Positions 1-11,827 of a DNA stretch of 64,000 bases are shown here, one piece after another. Made by a program: the position numbers and the translations under genes. Origin of the DNA: Polyodon spathula (Eukaryota; Chordata; Actinopteri; Acipenseriformes; Polyodontidae); contig NC_054541.1 in NCBI RefSeq assembly GCF_017654505.1, positions 46,138,486-46,202,485 of the forward strand. The letters are read 5' to 3'. The notes beneath the pieces are model-generated. The model was not told the origin of the DNA. It searched no databases and saw only the letters and a list, made by a program, of their open reading frames with translations. How positions within the stretch are numbered: position 1 is the stretch's first letter; the number at the start of each line of letters is the position of its first letter.

Positions 1-557
1 GCCTGGCACGCATTAAAACAATATGGCTTTCAATGCAGAAGTGAGAGAAATCCAAAACACTTCCCACAAGTACCATAGCAGTATTTACAACAGGCATTTA
101 AGCATGGGTTATGGTTATTTAAGTGCCAATACTGTTTTTATTTACATTTTTGACCAACATTTAAAAAAAGAAGCCAGACATTGGTTCTTAAAAATACTGC
201 AGAGTATTACTGTCGTACAATGATAGCCTTGAGGTAGTTTAATTGTAACATACCATGCAGCAGATGAGTGTGCACGGCACAGAAATTATTTTGTGGAAGA
301 CATTATCCCTATTAGAAATTATTTGCCCTCTGCCGTAATAATGGATTTTAAACTCAAAACTTGAAAGGAATGTTTTGACGACTTAATTTTAAAAGCCTGT
401 TGCACTTCGTGCACCTTGTCCAAACATTTTTTAGATTAGTTTATTCTCATTTTTCAAAAAACCCCAAATCCTTAAGAGGGACCTGCACTGCTGGCCACAT
501 AATAAACAACCACATACTAAACAATTGTAATTTTGGCTCTGAAATGTAATATATGAA

Positions 558-1040
558 ATGACAGCAAAACTATTTGACACGCTGAGTAAATGTTTATTCA
601 TAAAGGCCTTCAATGGATCTGCAGCTGGTAGCATACTCCAATATTACAACAGCAAGCGAACATTCAAAGAGGAGATTAAATGTTTAAGAGATACAAATGG
701 CAAAATCGTAGATGAAGAAAAAAAAATAGCAAATATATTAAATGATTACTTTTCACAAGTTTTTACAAAGGAAGATACTGACAACATGCCCCACATGTCA
801 TCCAGTTCCTATCCAGTTTTAAATAACTTTAGCATAACTGCGGCAGAAGTGTTAAAGGGACTAGGAGCTCTTAAAATAAACAAATCCCCTGGGCCAGATG
901 AGATCCTCCCAGTAGTACTCAAAGAAATGAAAGAAGTAATTTACAATCCGCTAACCAAGATCATGCAGCAGTCTCTTGACACAGGAGTGGTACCGACAGA
1001 CTGGAAAAATGCAAACGTAATACCGATCTACAAAAAGTGA
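558..1040 (+). pseudogene. LINE reverse transcriptase, N-terminal fragment ending in a stop
   Basis: An open frame containing the upstream RT motifs (FKEEIKCLRDTNGKI, SPGPDEILPVVLKEM, VPTDWKNANVIPIYKK). It ends at a TGA at 1038-1040, inside what is normally continuous RT sequence; homologous peptide (NKTEPGNYKPVSLTS) follows directly after the stop. The first 25 or so codons do not look like RT and are probably flanking sequence read in frame. Confidence 0.75.
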
Positions 1041-2395
1041 AACAAAACTGAACCAGGTAACTACAAACCAGTAAGCCTGACTTCTATTATATGCAAACTT
1101 ATGGAAACTATAATAAGATCCAAAATGGAAAATTACCTATATGGTAACAGGGTCCTGGGAGACAGTCAACATGGTTTTAGGAAAGGGAGATCGTGTCTAA
1201 CTAACTTGCTTGATTTTTTTGAGGATGCAACATCGATAATGGAAAAGCATATGACATGGTTTATTTAGATTTCCAGAAAGCTTTTGACAAAGTCCCGCAC
1301 AAAAGATTAATTCTCAAACTGAACGCAGTTGGGATTCAAGGAAACGCATGTACATGGATTAGGGAGTGGTTAACATGTAGAAAACAGAAAGTACTGATTA
1401 GAGGAAAAACCTCAGAATGGAGTGTGGTAACCAGTGGTGTACCACAGGGATCAGTATTAGGTCCTCTGCTATTCCTAATCTACATTAATGATTTAGATTC
1501 TGGTATAGTAAGCAAACTTGTTAAATTTGCAGATGACACAAAAGTAGGAGGAGTGGCAAACATTGTTGCAGCAGCAAAGGTCATTCAAAATGATCTAGAC
1601 AAGATTCAGAACTGGGCAGACACATGGGAAATGACATTTAATAGAGAAAAGTGTAAGGTACTGCACGCAGGAAATAAAAATGTACATTATAAATATCATA
1701 CGGGAGATACTGAAATTGGAGAAGGAATCTATGAAAAAGACCTAGGAGTTTTTGTTGACTCAGAAATGTCTTCATCTAGACGATGTGGGGAAGCTATAAA
1801 AAAGGCCAACAAGATGCTCGGATACATTGTGAAAAGTGTTGAATTTAAATCAAGGGAAGTAATGTTAAAACTGTACAATGCACTAGTAAGACCTCATCTT
1901 GAATATTGTGTGCAGTTCTGGTCACCTCGCTATAAAAAAGATATTGCTGCTCTAGAAAGAGTACAAAGAAGAGCGACCAGAATTATTCCGGGCTTAAAAG
2001 GCATGTCATATGCAGACAGGCTAAAAGAATTGAATCTGTTCAGTCTTGAACAAAGAAGACTACGTGGCGACCTGATTCAAGCATTCAAAATTCTAAAAGG
2101 TATTGACAGTGTCGACCCAAGGGACTTTTTCAGCCTGAAAAAAGAAACAAGGACCAGGGGTCACAAATGGAGTTTAGACAAAGGGGCATTCAGAACAGAA
2201 AATAGGAAGCACTTTTTTACACAGAGAATTGTGAGGGTCTGGAATCAACTCCCCAGCAATGTTGTTGAAGCTGGCACCCTGGGATCCTTCAAGAAGCTGC
2301 TTGATAAGATTTTGGGATCAATAAGCTACTAACAACCAAACGAGCAAGATGGCCTCCTCTCGTTTGTAAACTTTCTTATGTTCTTATGTTCTTAA
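640..2395 (+). mobile_element. CR1-superfamily LINE, 5'-truncated, inactive
   Basis: This is a non-LTR retrotransposon fragment inserted antisense to nav3. Reverse-transcriptase blocks are in order: KINKSPGPDEILP, DWKNANVIPIYKK, then YLDFQKAFDKVPH, VTSGVPQGSVLGPLLFLIYI and the catalytic FADDTK. After the RT comes the CR1/L2-type C-terminus (LYNALVRPHLEYCVQFWSP, ALERVQRRATRI, LEQRRLRGDLIQAFKI). An in-frame TGA at 1038 and at least one frameshift before 1256 break the frame. The endonuclease half is missing, as usual for 5'-truncated LINE copies. The 3' end carries repeats of the octamer TTCTTATG, comparable to the (ATTCTATG)n tail typical of CR1. The 5' boundary is approximate. Confidence 0.88.
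1256..2332 (+). pseudogene. LINE reverse transcriptase, catalytic and C-terminal fragment
   Basis: A 358-codon frame covering the RT palm with FADDTK as the catalytic box, thumb, and the CR1/L2-type tail with WSPRYKKDIAALERVQRRAT and FTQRIVRVWNQLPSNVVEA. It is in a different frame from the upstream fragment, so a frameshift separates them near 1225-1255. The intact palm suggests a fairly young copy. It cannot make a full ORF2 protein. Confidence 0.8.
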
Positions 2396-4164
2396 CCAAA
2401 GGCCTCAGGAGACAAACCTCCTGCACTCTGCGCTCACACGCTTCTATTTGAAAAGTGAGTCACTGGAAAAGCCAACATAAACTAAAGTACAAGGTCTAGA
2501 GAACAGAAAGCTTCCAAACTGATTTTCAGCTCTAAGTCTTCTGTAAAAAAAAAAAAAAAAAAAAAAAATACAACAGCTAGATTAAAATTATATAATTAAA
2601 AAATATATCACACAAAAGGGACAGTTTATGCTAGAAAGCGTTGTATTCAAGTTGGACAGTCTTTTTCAAGGATGAGTGTAATTGTATCAGTCTGATGAGA
2701 GAGTAGTGTCTGCTCTGTTTGGGGTATGGCCTATCTGCGCCTCCCTGTTGACAGATCATTTCAAACAAGGCATGTAGTTGAGCCAGACATCATGAAAAGC
2801 CGATTTTGTTCCCCTATTTGTTCTATACCATTAACTGTTGACCTACTGCACATTCACAAATTATAACAACAATTAAATCAAATTCTGTTTAAAAAATCTG
2901 CTTAAAAAGAGTATGGATGGCTAAATATATAACTAAAAATCATTTATATGATTGCATATGTTTACTTGTATGGCCTTTTTATATGCTTCCAAACAATGAA
3001 CAAACATTAAAAAACAAGCTTTCCTAAATGCATGTCTGCAGGGTCCAACAGGTCTGTCTCACTGATATTTAACAAAGTCCCGTGTCTTCACTGCTGTAGT
3101 TCATCATTTATAAAAGTAGAAATACCAAAAGGAAATCAAATCATAATACAAATAAATGATGCTACAGCCAGAAAGCTTACTCTACAATACATGATTATTC
3201 CAACTATACCTGCTTATGTGTATAGTCTTCTGATCTTACCTTTTTTTCTTAAGTTTTTTTTTGTTGTCACATATTGGATTTTTTCAGTACTGTGTACTTC
3301 TAAAACGACTGCCTGCTCTTATTTTGAGTTTGGTCAATCGAAGAGATATAAGAATCTCCTATCCTAATAAGAGATATCTGAGAGCTACCTTTATCTTCTT
3401 CAAAGCAAGATCGAAAGTTTTCTTTACTTCTCTTCTTTAATTAGCCACATTTGCCTCATCTTCCAATCTGTAACCCCTACTATTCTCCATGTGACATCCA
3501 TGTGACATTCAGCCAGTACAAAGAAATCTCCCCACCTGACAGGCCTGGTGAAAGGGCTGTGCAGCTACCCAGATGTCCGGACTGTGAGTGGCAGGCCAAG
3601 CCTTGCCTCTATTGCGTCTCCCTGATCGCTTCCTACAGCTGTCCTGCCGCTTCACAGTGGGATACTGATTTAGAGCTGGCCACACCACAGGCTCTGCCAG
3701 AGAGCTGCCTCTGCTTTCCACTGACATTCTCTCTCTTCAGACACATAGCAGTCCACACTCAGAAATCGTCTATTGCCTATAACTGCCGAGTGAGTGAGCA
3801 ACAGGGGCGGGGAGAAGAGCTGTGATCTGAACTCACCCTAATGGGGGGACTGGGGCCTTTGACAGTCAAAAACAACCTGCAAGCTGCTGATTAGTTGCCT
3901 GTAGTTTGTCTGATTAGAGCCTCAGTCCTTCCTTCTACAGTTACACAAGTACAGAAAAACTCTGATCTTGCAAAACTGTAAATGTATAGCTTTTTGGCTT
4001 GCCTTTGTTTACTTTTTTCAATCGCTTGAGCCACAATACAATTGGGCCACTTTACAAGAGGTAAAAAGATCAGTGCAAGGGGTTTCTGCTAATTGAGTAT
4101 GCATCCCTGCTAATGCAGTGAACTACAATACCTTCCAGTGCAACACAAGGAAACAGACCAGAGG

Positions 4165-4228
4165 TTCAGTAAAGTGCCCTGTAATCAATCCCAGCGATTC
4201 AGTAAAGTGCCCTATTAGCAATCCCAAT
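4165..4228 (+). repeat. Two-copy 33-bp tandem duplication
   Basis: TTCAGTAAAGTGCCCT occurs at 4165 and again at 4198, each followed by a related AATCCCA-containing segment. A simple local duplication with no associated gene. Confidence 0.7.
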
Positions 4229-4854
4229 AGAAAACAAAAGAACAGATACATCTAAACAAAAATAATATCCTTTCAAGGCTAAATTATAATAAAACTAAGA
4301 CATAATTTGAGACAATCCAATTCATTGGTGTTTGCTTCTTGAGTCACATAGCTTTTCTACTGCAGTTGCAAATGCATGCACATTTCAGCTCACAGTGCTA
4401 CATTATAGCATGCAGGCAGTGGGGGAACATTTAGTCTCAATAGCTGAAACTAGAAATACTAAATGAAGTTAAAATTAAATGGCAAATGTTTAGCCCAGAA
4501 GTCTTTCAATGTCTTAGGAAAACAAAACGCTAAAAAGTGTTTAATAGGGATGAGACACTACAGAAAACAGAAGCCAAGATCATTTATTTTCAGTAAAAGC
4601 AGACGTGATTGTGTGCCGTTTTAATGTATGCAGCTACCGATAAGCACATGTCTCATTCCTAGTCTCTTATCTCATCCAAACCCTGCACTATTAGCTTACA
4701 GAGGTCATATCTTATCATAACCTCCAGAACACTGCATCAGCTTTTCACTCTTGCAACCTGTTTCCATATGGCCAAAGGTTCTGCACCTCCCTATAGAATT
4801 AACTTAATGAATTTTGCTTCATAAAGTCAAATGAAACCTGCTGAATAATGTTAC

Positions 4855-5115
4855 GTATAACATATTGAATTGCATACCGCTTTGTAGTTTTCCCATATAC
4901 TTAACGAAAACCTGACAAAAAAAAAAAACATTCGAAACCTAACATAACAAACTGTACTACCACTACTACTATGGCTTCTGGTAGACTTTTGCAATATAAT
5001 TTTTGTTAAATAAAATACCTAAAATATGTTCCTACAGTTTTTTTTTTTATTTGTTTTTAATTATGCCTCAATCCTAAAATTCTAGGTGATGTAAAACGTT
5101 TGGCCACAGCTGTAG
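4855..5115 (-). mobile_element. Tc1/mariner-type MITE end, copy 1
   Basis: Read on the minus strand from 5115, it begins TACAGCTGTGGCCAAA, then has CCTAGAATTTTAGGATTGAGG and, further in, GGAAAACTACAAAGCGGTAT. All three blocks recur, diverged, in the copy at 5992. The TACAG start next to TA is typical of Tc1/mariner termini. No transposase is present and the opposite end is not seen. Confidence 0.65.
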
Positions 5116-5991
5116 AATAATATCATTTATCCTGCCCCCATCGTCTTCTCTTCCAGCCTAGAGCAGTTCTAGAGAAACCGCAGGGAATTATAGAAGAGCG
5201 TCCAGGAGTTCAGGAAAATAATGGAGATATACTAATGAAATGTTAACTCCTGCAGCTTTATATTGCACAGTAAAACATGTAAGCCAGTAACATAAAAACT
5301 GTTTTATACATTTTGCAGCAGTGTTCATTTGCTTCTTTAAAACTATTCGTGAGGCACCAAATCGTTTTGAAGAAACAAAAATGCCAGGTTTTGACCTTGT
5401 GTTCCTTTACAAATCACAGTGCAAATAGATACAACTTGCTAATAGATCAAATTGTCTAAATCTTTATATTTTTTGAGGACATCATTAATAGTGGCCTTTG
5501 ATATTTTATTAAATTTGATGTAACCCTCATATAAAGCCCAGCTAAGAAAGTTTATCCAGTCAGATATCCTGTTTTTATGATTGCTAAATAATTACACAGC
5601 TTTACTGTATCATCTGATCTTAAACCTATCAATCTTTGTTTGCTTTATATAATTACAGCCAACATTAACACATCATCAGCTACACGTTCCATTGATTCAG
5701 TCTTGTACTTCACCTTTACTCTGTTTAGTTCACCTTTACATATTCAAATGAACAGTCAGATTTTATTGTGTACAGTCAGGGGACTGTACAAGACTTGTGA
5801 TTTAAACAAGGCTTAATCCAGCACATTCTCTTCCCCTGTGGTCTGAGTTTAGAATGTCAAATTACATGCAATTAGTATTAGTGAGGATGCAACATTGTGA
5901 CATCTGCATGAAACTGGTTTGTGACCCCGGAATTCTTCCAACCTACAGTCCGAGATAATTCTACTGACCGCAAAGATCACACTCTCAACTG

Positions 5992-6180
5992 TACAGCTAT
6001 GGCCAAAAAAAATTGCATCGCATAGAATTTTAGGATTAAGACATAATAAACACTTTTTTTTTCAAAATGAACAGAATTTAGATCTTTTATTTGACATCAC
6101 GTAATAAAAGAAACTACATTTTCTTTGGAAAACTACAAAGCAGTATGTAATTCATATTGGCCTTAGCCGTAGGACAGTGG
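5992..6180 (+). mobile_element. Tc1/mariner-type MITE end, copy 2
   Basis: Begins TACAGCTATGGCCAAA and continues with TAGAATTTTAGGATTAAGAC and GGAAAACTACAAAGCAGTAT, the same family as copy 1 in the opposite orientation. The outer ends of the two copies face each other across 876 bp, so that interval is flanking DNA and not the body of one element. The inner boundary is approximate. Confidence 0.65.
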
Positions 6181-6975
6181 CAGACATAAATACCAGCACG
6201 CCCTCAAATGTCTTCAACTGCTGGGGCTCGCACCTTTCAACAATACTGCTGCTTTATTTAGCGATGCCAATAATTAGTGCAGCCAAGGATAATAAGTGTT
6301 GCAGTTCAGATCATTAAATCAGACTGGTTAAAAAAAGCAATACAGTATACTTCAGTGAACTAAAACAACACACAAAATGTAATATTAATTGAATGTTGAC
6401 ACATTACTATTCCCAGTGGAGATACTATGAACACAATATGTTTCCACTAGAGATTTAACTTCTGACATTATAAACAACTGGTTTCTTTGAAATTAAGACA
6501 CACACCATTCTCTCTGCTTCTAAGTCCTCAGAAACTCCCCTCGCCCTGCACATTCTTGACTCTGTCGTTTGGTGATTAAAAGGATCTGCGATAAAGAATG
6601 GCTTCATTTCTTCTTTTGATCAGCCCTTTCTCAGAGAGACAGCTGATGACGTTAACTTGGGATTAACTTGGGATGCAGCAGAGTAAAAAAGCCATTTGGG
6701 TTTCCACTCTGATTAACGAAATGTTTGGTTTCCAGTTTCTATCAGCTCTAGCAGTCTGGGCACCAAGGGTACCTTGACTATGATGAACTTAGAAGCTCAT
6801 TCCTATCTGTTAGTGTTACACGTCTTTATTTGCCAACATTACAGGGGTTAGAAATGCCCTGGGATGCACCATATGCATACAAGTTTCAAAAGCTATTGTG
6901 AAGAAAACATTGGAGAAAATGTTTTTCTGTGGTTACATCTATTTTGTTTAAGGGAATTTGATGGAATATACTTAC

Positions 6976-7053
6976 ATTTGATGACATCTGAGAAGTTAAC
7001 GTGGCAACCTTTTCCTGGGAGGCATCAAGCTCTCTTCGCAGCTTTCTGATTTG
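6976..7053 (-). CDS. nav3: nav3 exon (78 nt), start of first coiled coil
   Basis: The acceptor is gtcttctgccaacag and the donor TCAAAT|gtaagt; phase 0 at both ends. It encodes QIRKLRRELDASQEKVATLT followed by SQMSSN, a heptad-bearing stretch that opens the navigator coiled coil. It is the last nav3 exon I can find; the next family block (LVAAFEQSLGNMT) was not seen in the remaining 6.9 kb and should lie beyond the left edge. Confidence 0.94.
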
Positions 7054-7319
7054 CTGTTGGCAGAAGACAAATTCCAAGTCATGCCCCCATTGGAACCTGT
7101 CAGCAACAACTACACATACTATCGCTGAGAGTGCAGATCTTGCACTCAGAGTGTCAATGACAAAGCATTCTAGGCTTTCAGGTAAAGCTTCAGGTTAAAA
7201 AAATGCACCATCATAAAATGGCAATGTACTGACAAAACTTTCATGTAAATGGGGTGTAAGTTTTGTTGGTTGAGGGAATGTAACTCCAACCTTTAAAAAC
7301 AAGAAACTAATGTAATTAC

Positions 7320-7343
7320 CTCTGAATATGCCTTTTCTTCAGT
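7320..7343 (-). CDS. nav3: nav3 24-nt microexon (TEEKAYSE)
   Basis: Eight codons, phase 0 at both ends, between the acceptor acttttcattgcag and the donor TCAGAG|gtaatt. The peptide TEEKAYSE corresponds to AEEKAHSE in human NAV3 and PEEKCQSE in NAV2, directly before the coiled-coil start. The size and frame neutrality are typical of neuronally regulated microexons; regulation here is not shown. Confidence 0.88.
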
Positions 7344-8210
7344 CTGCAATGAAAAGTAAATGATTAACAGCTTATAAATAATGACATATTGTACAGAAAG
7401 TTAAAAGGAATAATTGTGGGCTAAGGAGTCTGTTTAATCAACATGCATTGCAGCTACCACCCCCAGGCTGTATAATGTTCTAAAGAAATCCAGGGGTACC
7501 GTATCCCATTTGAGTACAAGTTAATAAAATGAACCCCTAATTCTCAAACAGGTGTCTGCAAGTCAAACAAAAAGTGAAGAGCCCACAGTCCAGCAATGGT
7601 GTTTGATAAAGGTTACTTCACTTGCAGGTAATTGCAAATAACAAGATTTTCGAAGAGATCATTTTGAGATTGCATATCTTTAAGAATCTAAATTAAAACT
7701 GCTGAATTATGATAAATCGCCTTCTGAACTTAATCACAACATTGTCAGCGAATTCAGACTTATGACATGAATTCACCAGGAAGCAAACTGGAAGTAGAAT
7801 GCCTTTAACTTTGTGCGCTTTTTGCAGCAGATTGCGTGTCAATACTATTCTTTGGTTTTAAAATTAAAACAGGTTTCAAAACAGGACGATCTTTTTTGAA
7901 AAAGAAATACTGGCACTCGACATGTTTGTGAACTTTCAGACAAAGGCACACATCCATAATGTATCTTGTTAAAGGCAATCATTGCAGTTTAATCTGGCAA
8001 AAAATAATGGAATAAACTCTCCATGATGTTAATTGAAACTTCCTTTGTTTTCAAAGCTGCATGGTGTGTCAGATATCTACCACAACAACAACATACAAGC
8101 CTGGCTGAGCAACTGAAGAGAGGAAAAGCACATTATCAGATATATCATGCGCTTTGTATAAAAGCAATTAAAACTACCAAAAGAACACATTTTCATAGAA
8201 GTATACTCAC
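7344..8210 (-). other. nav3 intron between 53-nt and 24-nt exons
   Basis: AT-rich unique-looking sequence with no repeat or coding signal recognised. The 266-bp intron at 7054-7319 is likewise featureless. Confidence 0.6.
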
Positions 8211-8263
8211 AGCTGAATACAGGGATGAAGTACTGGAAACCAGTGACAACGAAGAGCCATGGA
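8211..8263 (-). CDS. nav3: nav3 small exon (53 nt), VHGSSLSLVSSTSSLYS
   Basis: This exon is too short to stand out as an open frame. The acceptor is cttgtgattttgcag and the donor TCAGCT|gtgagt; it enters in phase 1 and leaves in phase 0. The spliced peptide is VHGSSLSLVSSTSSLYSA, essentially identical to the block before the first coiled coil in NAV2 and NAV3. It was located by looking for the missing peptide between the flanking exons. Confidence 0.92.
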
Positions 8264-8614
8264 CTGCAAAATCACAAGACAACAAAGGATTAATTACGAA
8301 GACAGCTTCAGAAACCAAGCTAATCGTGAATATCCTGCAGTGAATGACAGCTTGATACAGCAGATGCAATTATTGTCAGTCAAGTTAAATGCAACAAAAT
8401 GCTCTGTTAAGTGGCAAGCACTTTCTTTAAAACCTCTTCAGTAAATGGCACTAGCCACTTACTAAAAATGACACTTACAAAGCCTGTCCTTAATTCCGTA
8501 CACATGTTCTAACAGTATTCTGAATGTATTTGTTTTGCCTTGAAAACAGGGTTAATTTCTAAATGTTCCGATTTCAGAAATCTATCGTTGCTGTGCACAG
8601 CAGCACCCCCCTAC
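8264..8614 (-). other. nav3 intron (351 bp)
   Basis: A short intron between the 192-nt and 53-nt exons; nothing else recognised. Confidence 0.6.
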
Positions 8615-8806
8615 CTTCCTCCATGCTGTCTCTGAAAGACTCTGATCGGCTCATGCCTCTCGGCCGCTCCTCCAGAGACACGGCGCTGCCACCCAGGATG
8701 TGAGAACCCCCGTACAAGTCAAACGAGGACTCCTGCGCTGGAATGCTATTTGAGCGCATCATGCTGGGTCCAGGAAGGTTAAACTGGGACAGATTTGTAG
8801 GGCTCA
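8615..8806 (-). CDS. nav3: nav3 exon (192 nt)
   Basis: The acceptor is ttactgtgtttcag and the donor GAGGAAG|gtaggg; it enters and leaves in phase 1, so skipping keeps the frame. It reads SPTNLSQFNLPGPSMMRSNS, then IPAQESSFDLYGGS, SLEERPRGMSRSESFRDSME. The order and spacing match NAV3, with a short variable patch after FDLY. Confidence 0.94.
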
Positions 8807-9123
8807 CTGAAACACAGTAATGACAAAGATTATGGCTATGACAAATACTACTACTACCAATGCTAATAATTTAAAAGCAGAAATAATGACGTTATAAAAG
8901 GTGTATGTTAAATTACAATTCTGATATGATCAGATAAAAAGATACATTCATTATAGATATTGCTTTACAATAGTTTTATTTATAAAACAACAGAAGTATA
9001 AGCCAGTGAAACAGACTTTTTCTGCACGTTTTTTTCTTTGAAGCTCAATGAGTAATACTACCATTGACCCAAAATGAATTCTGTTTCTCTCTTTTGATAT
9101 ACAGCAATGCTCTTGTCACCCAC
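8807..9123 (-). other. nav3 intron (317 bp)
   Basis: A short AT-rich intron with an A-rich stretch near 8870-9000; nothing else recognised. Confidence 0.6.
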
Positions 9124-9284
9124 CCAGGTTGGAGTAGTGGTACTTCCCGGCTGTGGAAGAGGAGATAGCCGAGGGTGAAGCCAGGGGAGACTGGCTGCCT
9201 GTGTCCTGCAGTCCTCCGGTCGAGTGAGAGCGCAGCCACTCCTTCCCCTCCTCCTGTGAGGTCTGCCGAGACGATGGGGTGTAC
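9124..9284 (-). CDS. nav3: nav3 exon (161 nt)
   Basis: The acceptor is gtgtgctgttcag and the donor CCTGG|gtgggt; it enters in phase 2 and leaves in phase 1. The peptide is YTPSSRQTSQEEGKEWLRSH followed by STGGLQDTGSQSPLASPSAI and ending KYHYSNL. EEGKEWLRSHSTGGLQDTG is a NAV3 signature. The GT was set so that the next exon rebuilds NLVSPTN; a slightly later GT would shift the frame. Confidence 0.94.
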
Positions 9285-10964
9285 CTGAACAGCACACAAA
9301 CAGAATGGTACTCACACACACACACACCACAGGGGGGCACTGAATTCCAGTTGTAAGCAGGTTACTGTAAGACAGCACAGGCAGATAAATCAAAGAACAA
9401 CATGTGTTTGGTATGTTTAAAGGGTGTAAGCTACAGCAACAGAATCTTTGGGTGAAAAATGATTATGATTTTGAACAGTAAAGCACAACATTGACAGATA
9501 ATTACATAATAATTGTATACAGTAAGGTTTATTACTATCAGTTTACCTAGAGAGAACTATAGAGAATTTGAATACGAACAATAGCATATACCAACATACC
9601 TGAAGACTTTTAACACTACTGTATTTAGCTGTACAAAAAGATAATCGTTCAACCCCTTGTGCAACTCGTAACTTAGTTTGTATAATTGATTTAAACTTCT
9701 TATGCTGACATAGTTATACAAGTTCTTTCCATGGGCAAAGTAGGAATTTGTGTGACCTGGAACTTGGCCTGGTGTGTTGAGTTTTCTTTTTCTTGACTTC
9801 TGTACTCACCTGCGTAACTTGCGACCTTCAACTTGCCATAGTTAATACAGAATCTAGATGTACAATTATGTAGGCTGCACTGATTTTGTAAGTTAACCAG
9901 GCCATACAATCTGCACTCTGAGCCATTTCTTTTAAAACTACAGTACTTACATCACCAGAAGGCAGATATCTGCTGTACTGAAGTCTGAATCCCATTTTAA
10001 GAATGCAACTCATCCACCCTAATACCCACTCACTGTAAATAAAGTAACATTATTTCTTCTGACATTGAAGACAGCAGTGGCTCCAAATTGCATTGGCTAT
10101 AAAAAAAATACCTTACTTTAAGCCCCTGTTAAAGGAAGGGTAGCAATTTAAGATCAAATGATTGACGGTGACCGATCTTTACCAGGAATGCAACAGCTGC
10201 TTGAAGAAGCACATTACTGCTGCATGACTATAAACAACAGAGAATTGGATCAGTATTTGCTGTAACCTTTCTATTTTAGAGGGCAGTAGAAATGAAGTTG
10301 ATGTTTTATACGAAAGGACACTACATGTAGCTGTAACGTGCACATTAAGTAGAGAGCCTAACGTGCACCATCAATCTAAATGTACCGTCTCATTTACTAA
10401 CAGAGAACGCACTCATTTACAGGAACGCTATTTGACTAATTTACATATCATAGCGTGCACACTATATGTATTGTGAGCAATAATTAATGTGCACACTAAT
10501 GTCCAAGACTTGCCCATGACCACCGTGATATACAAAGCCCCAGCAGTCCAGTCTTTTGGTCAGTGGTTTATTGTGAAAGCTGGAGGTGGCTTACATTGAT
10601 CAAAAATGAGCAATCAACGGACACAGCACTCAGCAGGGGACAGGCAGAGGCAATGCAAAGTAAAACTGCACGCAGGGGAGTTAGAAATTCTAGTGGAGGT
10701 TGTTTTAAATGATAATACCTGGCAGCTTTTTACAGTTGGCTGCATTTTGAAATGATTTTCCATGAGCAGCAAATACCTCATTAATCTAAATGTGGTAGAC
10801 CCTAGATAAAACCTATAGACTGTGTCTGCACCGTATTAGGTTAACACAGTAGACATAGCACTAATGTAGCATAAATGAGTAAATTATTAATGACTCATTT
10901 AATAATTACGTTCAGAGATATTAATCTTGTCCTCCATAAAATGTATCCAAAATGACGATATATA

Positions 10965-11003
<39 letters not shown>

Positions 11004-11007
11004 CGCC

Positions 11008-11068
<61 letters not shown>

Positions 11069-11079
11069 CGCAGTAGTAC
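9285..11079 (-). other. nav3 intron containing a long (TA)n array
   Basis: About 1.8 kb of AT-rich sequence with a short (AC)n tract (9314-9327) and a long (TA)n array against the microexon donor. The motif GTGCACA recurs with variations at 10300-10500, but no transposon was recognised there. Confidence 0.6.
10959..11066. repeat. (TA)n microsatellite with one interruption, next to microexon donor
   Basis: Alternating TA from about 10959 to 11066, interrupted once by ACGCCTGA at about 11002-11010. On the nav3 strand it begins 14 nt after the donor of the 42-nt microexon. The IYIYIY frames in it are repeat translations and not genes. Confidence 0.95.
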
Positions 11080-11121
11080 CTTAGTCCCTTTTTGGGGAGA
11101 GTGTTTCTGTCAAGTTGCATG
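11080..11121 (-). CDS. nav3: nav3 42-nt microexon (MQLDRNTLPKKGLR)
   Basis: The acceptor is ttgttttaacag and the donor CTAAG|gtacta; it enters and leaves in phase 2, so inclusion or skipping preserves frame. It encodes MQLDRNTLPKKGLR, identical to the human NAV3 block as I remember it, and similar to LDRNTLPKKGLRY in NAV1 and NAV2. A (TA)n array begins 14 nt into the downstream intron. Confidence 0.92.
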
Positions 11122-11827
11122 CTGTTAAAACAAAGAAAACAGACAAAAAACAAATAATTATAACACATACAACATGTAATTTGTCATTGGCTTTCAAATA
11201 TTCTTGAGAACACTGGTGACATTTATAACACAGCTGAGATGCCATGAGTGAATACAAGTGGGGCTTGTCATTCAGATTTGGCCAACAACCGATTCTGCTG
11301 TCCTCTTCAGTGTGCCCACAGATAGACCATAGATTTCAGCTTGATTACAAAAATTAGAAACACAGAACATGAAGAACCCATTCCTAGCCAAATGCATCAG
11401 GATTTTCATTCTGTGTTTTATACTGCGTTCCAATCACACATTGTACCAGTCCCTTTGAATGGAATATAAGAATAAAAAGGCTGTTTTATTAACAAAACAG
11501 ACCACTCAACATGCAACATATTAAGGTTAAAAAAAACATAATTTCTTGTTCGGGTAAATTTCAGTACTTTTTTAGATTACAGTACATGGTTTCCAGTAAC
11601 TCTGTAATTAAAGACAACTTTTTACAGTACAGTGAAACCCTGCTATTAAAGCAGTCAAGGGACCAAAAAAGTCTAGTCAGGGGATGGTTAGGGGCAAAGA
11701 GGTTCCAAGTATAGAACAGAGGTTGACATTTAGGGACTTTGCATTCTGTAGTTTCTTAATATTATTAGTGATGTTTCTCTTGGTTAACAAAAGAAAATCA
11801 ACACTCAGTAAGAGCAGTGCCACGTAC
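11122..11827 (-). other. nav3 intron (706 bp)
   Basis: AT-rich; no repeat or additional exon recognised. Confidence 0.6.

Larger units (their letters stand above)
1..6975 (-). other. nav3 intron (partial), 3'-most in window
   Basis: AT-rich intronic sequence. It holds a CR1-type LINE (about 640-2395), a poly-A run near 2546-2569, two mariner-like ends (4855-5115 and 5992-6180) and a short 33-bp tandem duplication (4165-4213). A GC-richer stretch at about 3450-3830 is open in two frames, but I recognise no protein in it. No exon was found. Confidence 0.7.

Noticed and set aside
3451..3825. 124-codon frame in a GC-richer patch
   Set aside because: No family resemblance, no matching splice sites in phase with nav3, and an overlapping frame on the other strand.
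10899..11168. Open frames made of repeated Ile-Tyr (also at 22.9, 40.1, 41.3, 42.1 and 44.1 kb)
   Set aside because: They are translations of (TA)n arrays.
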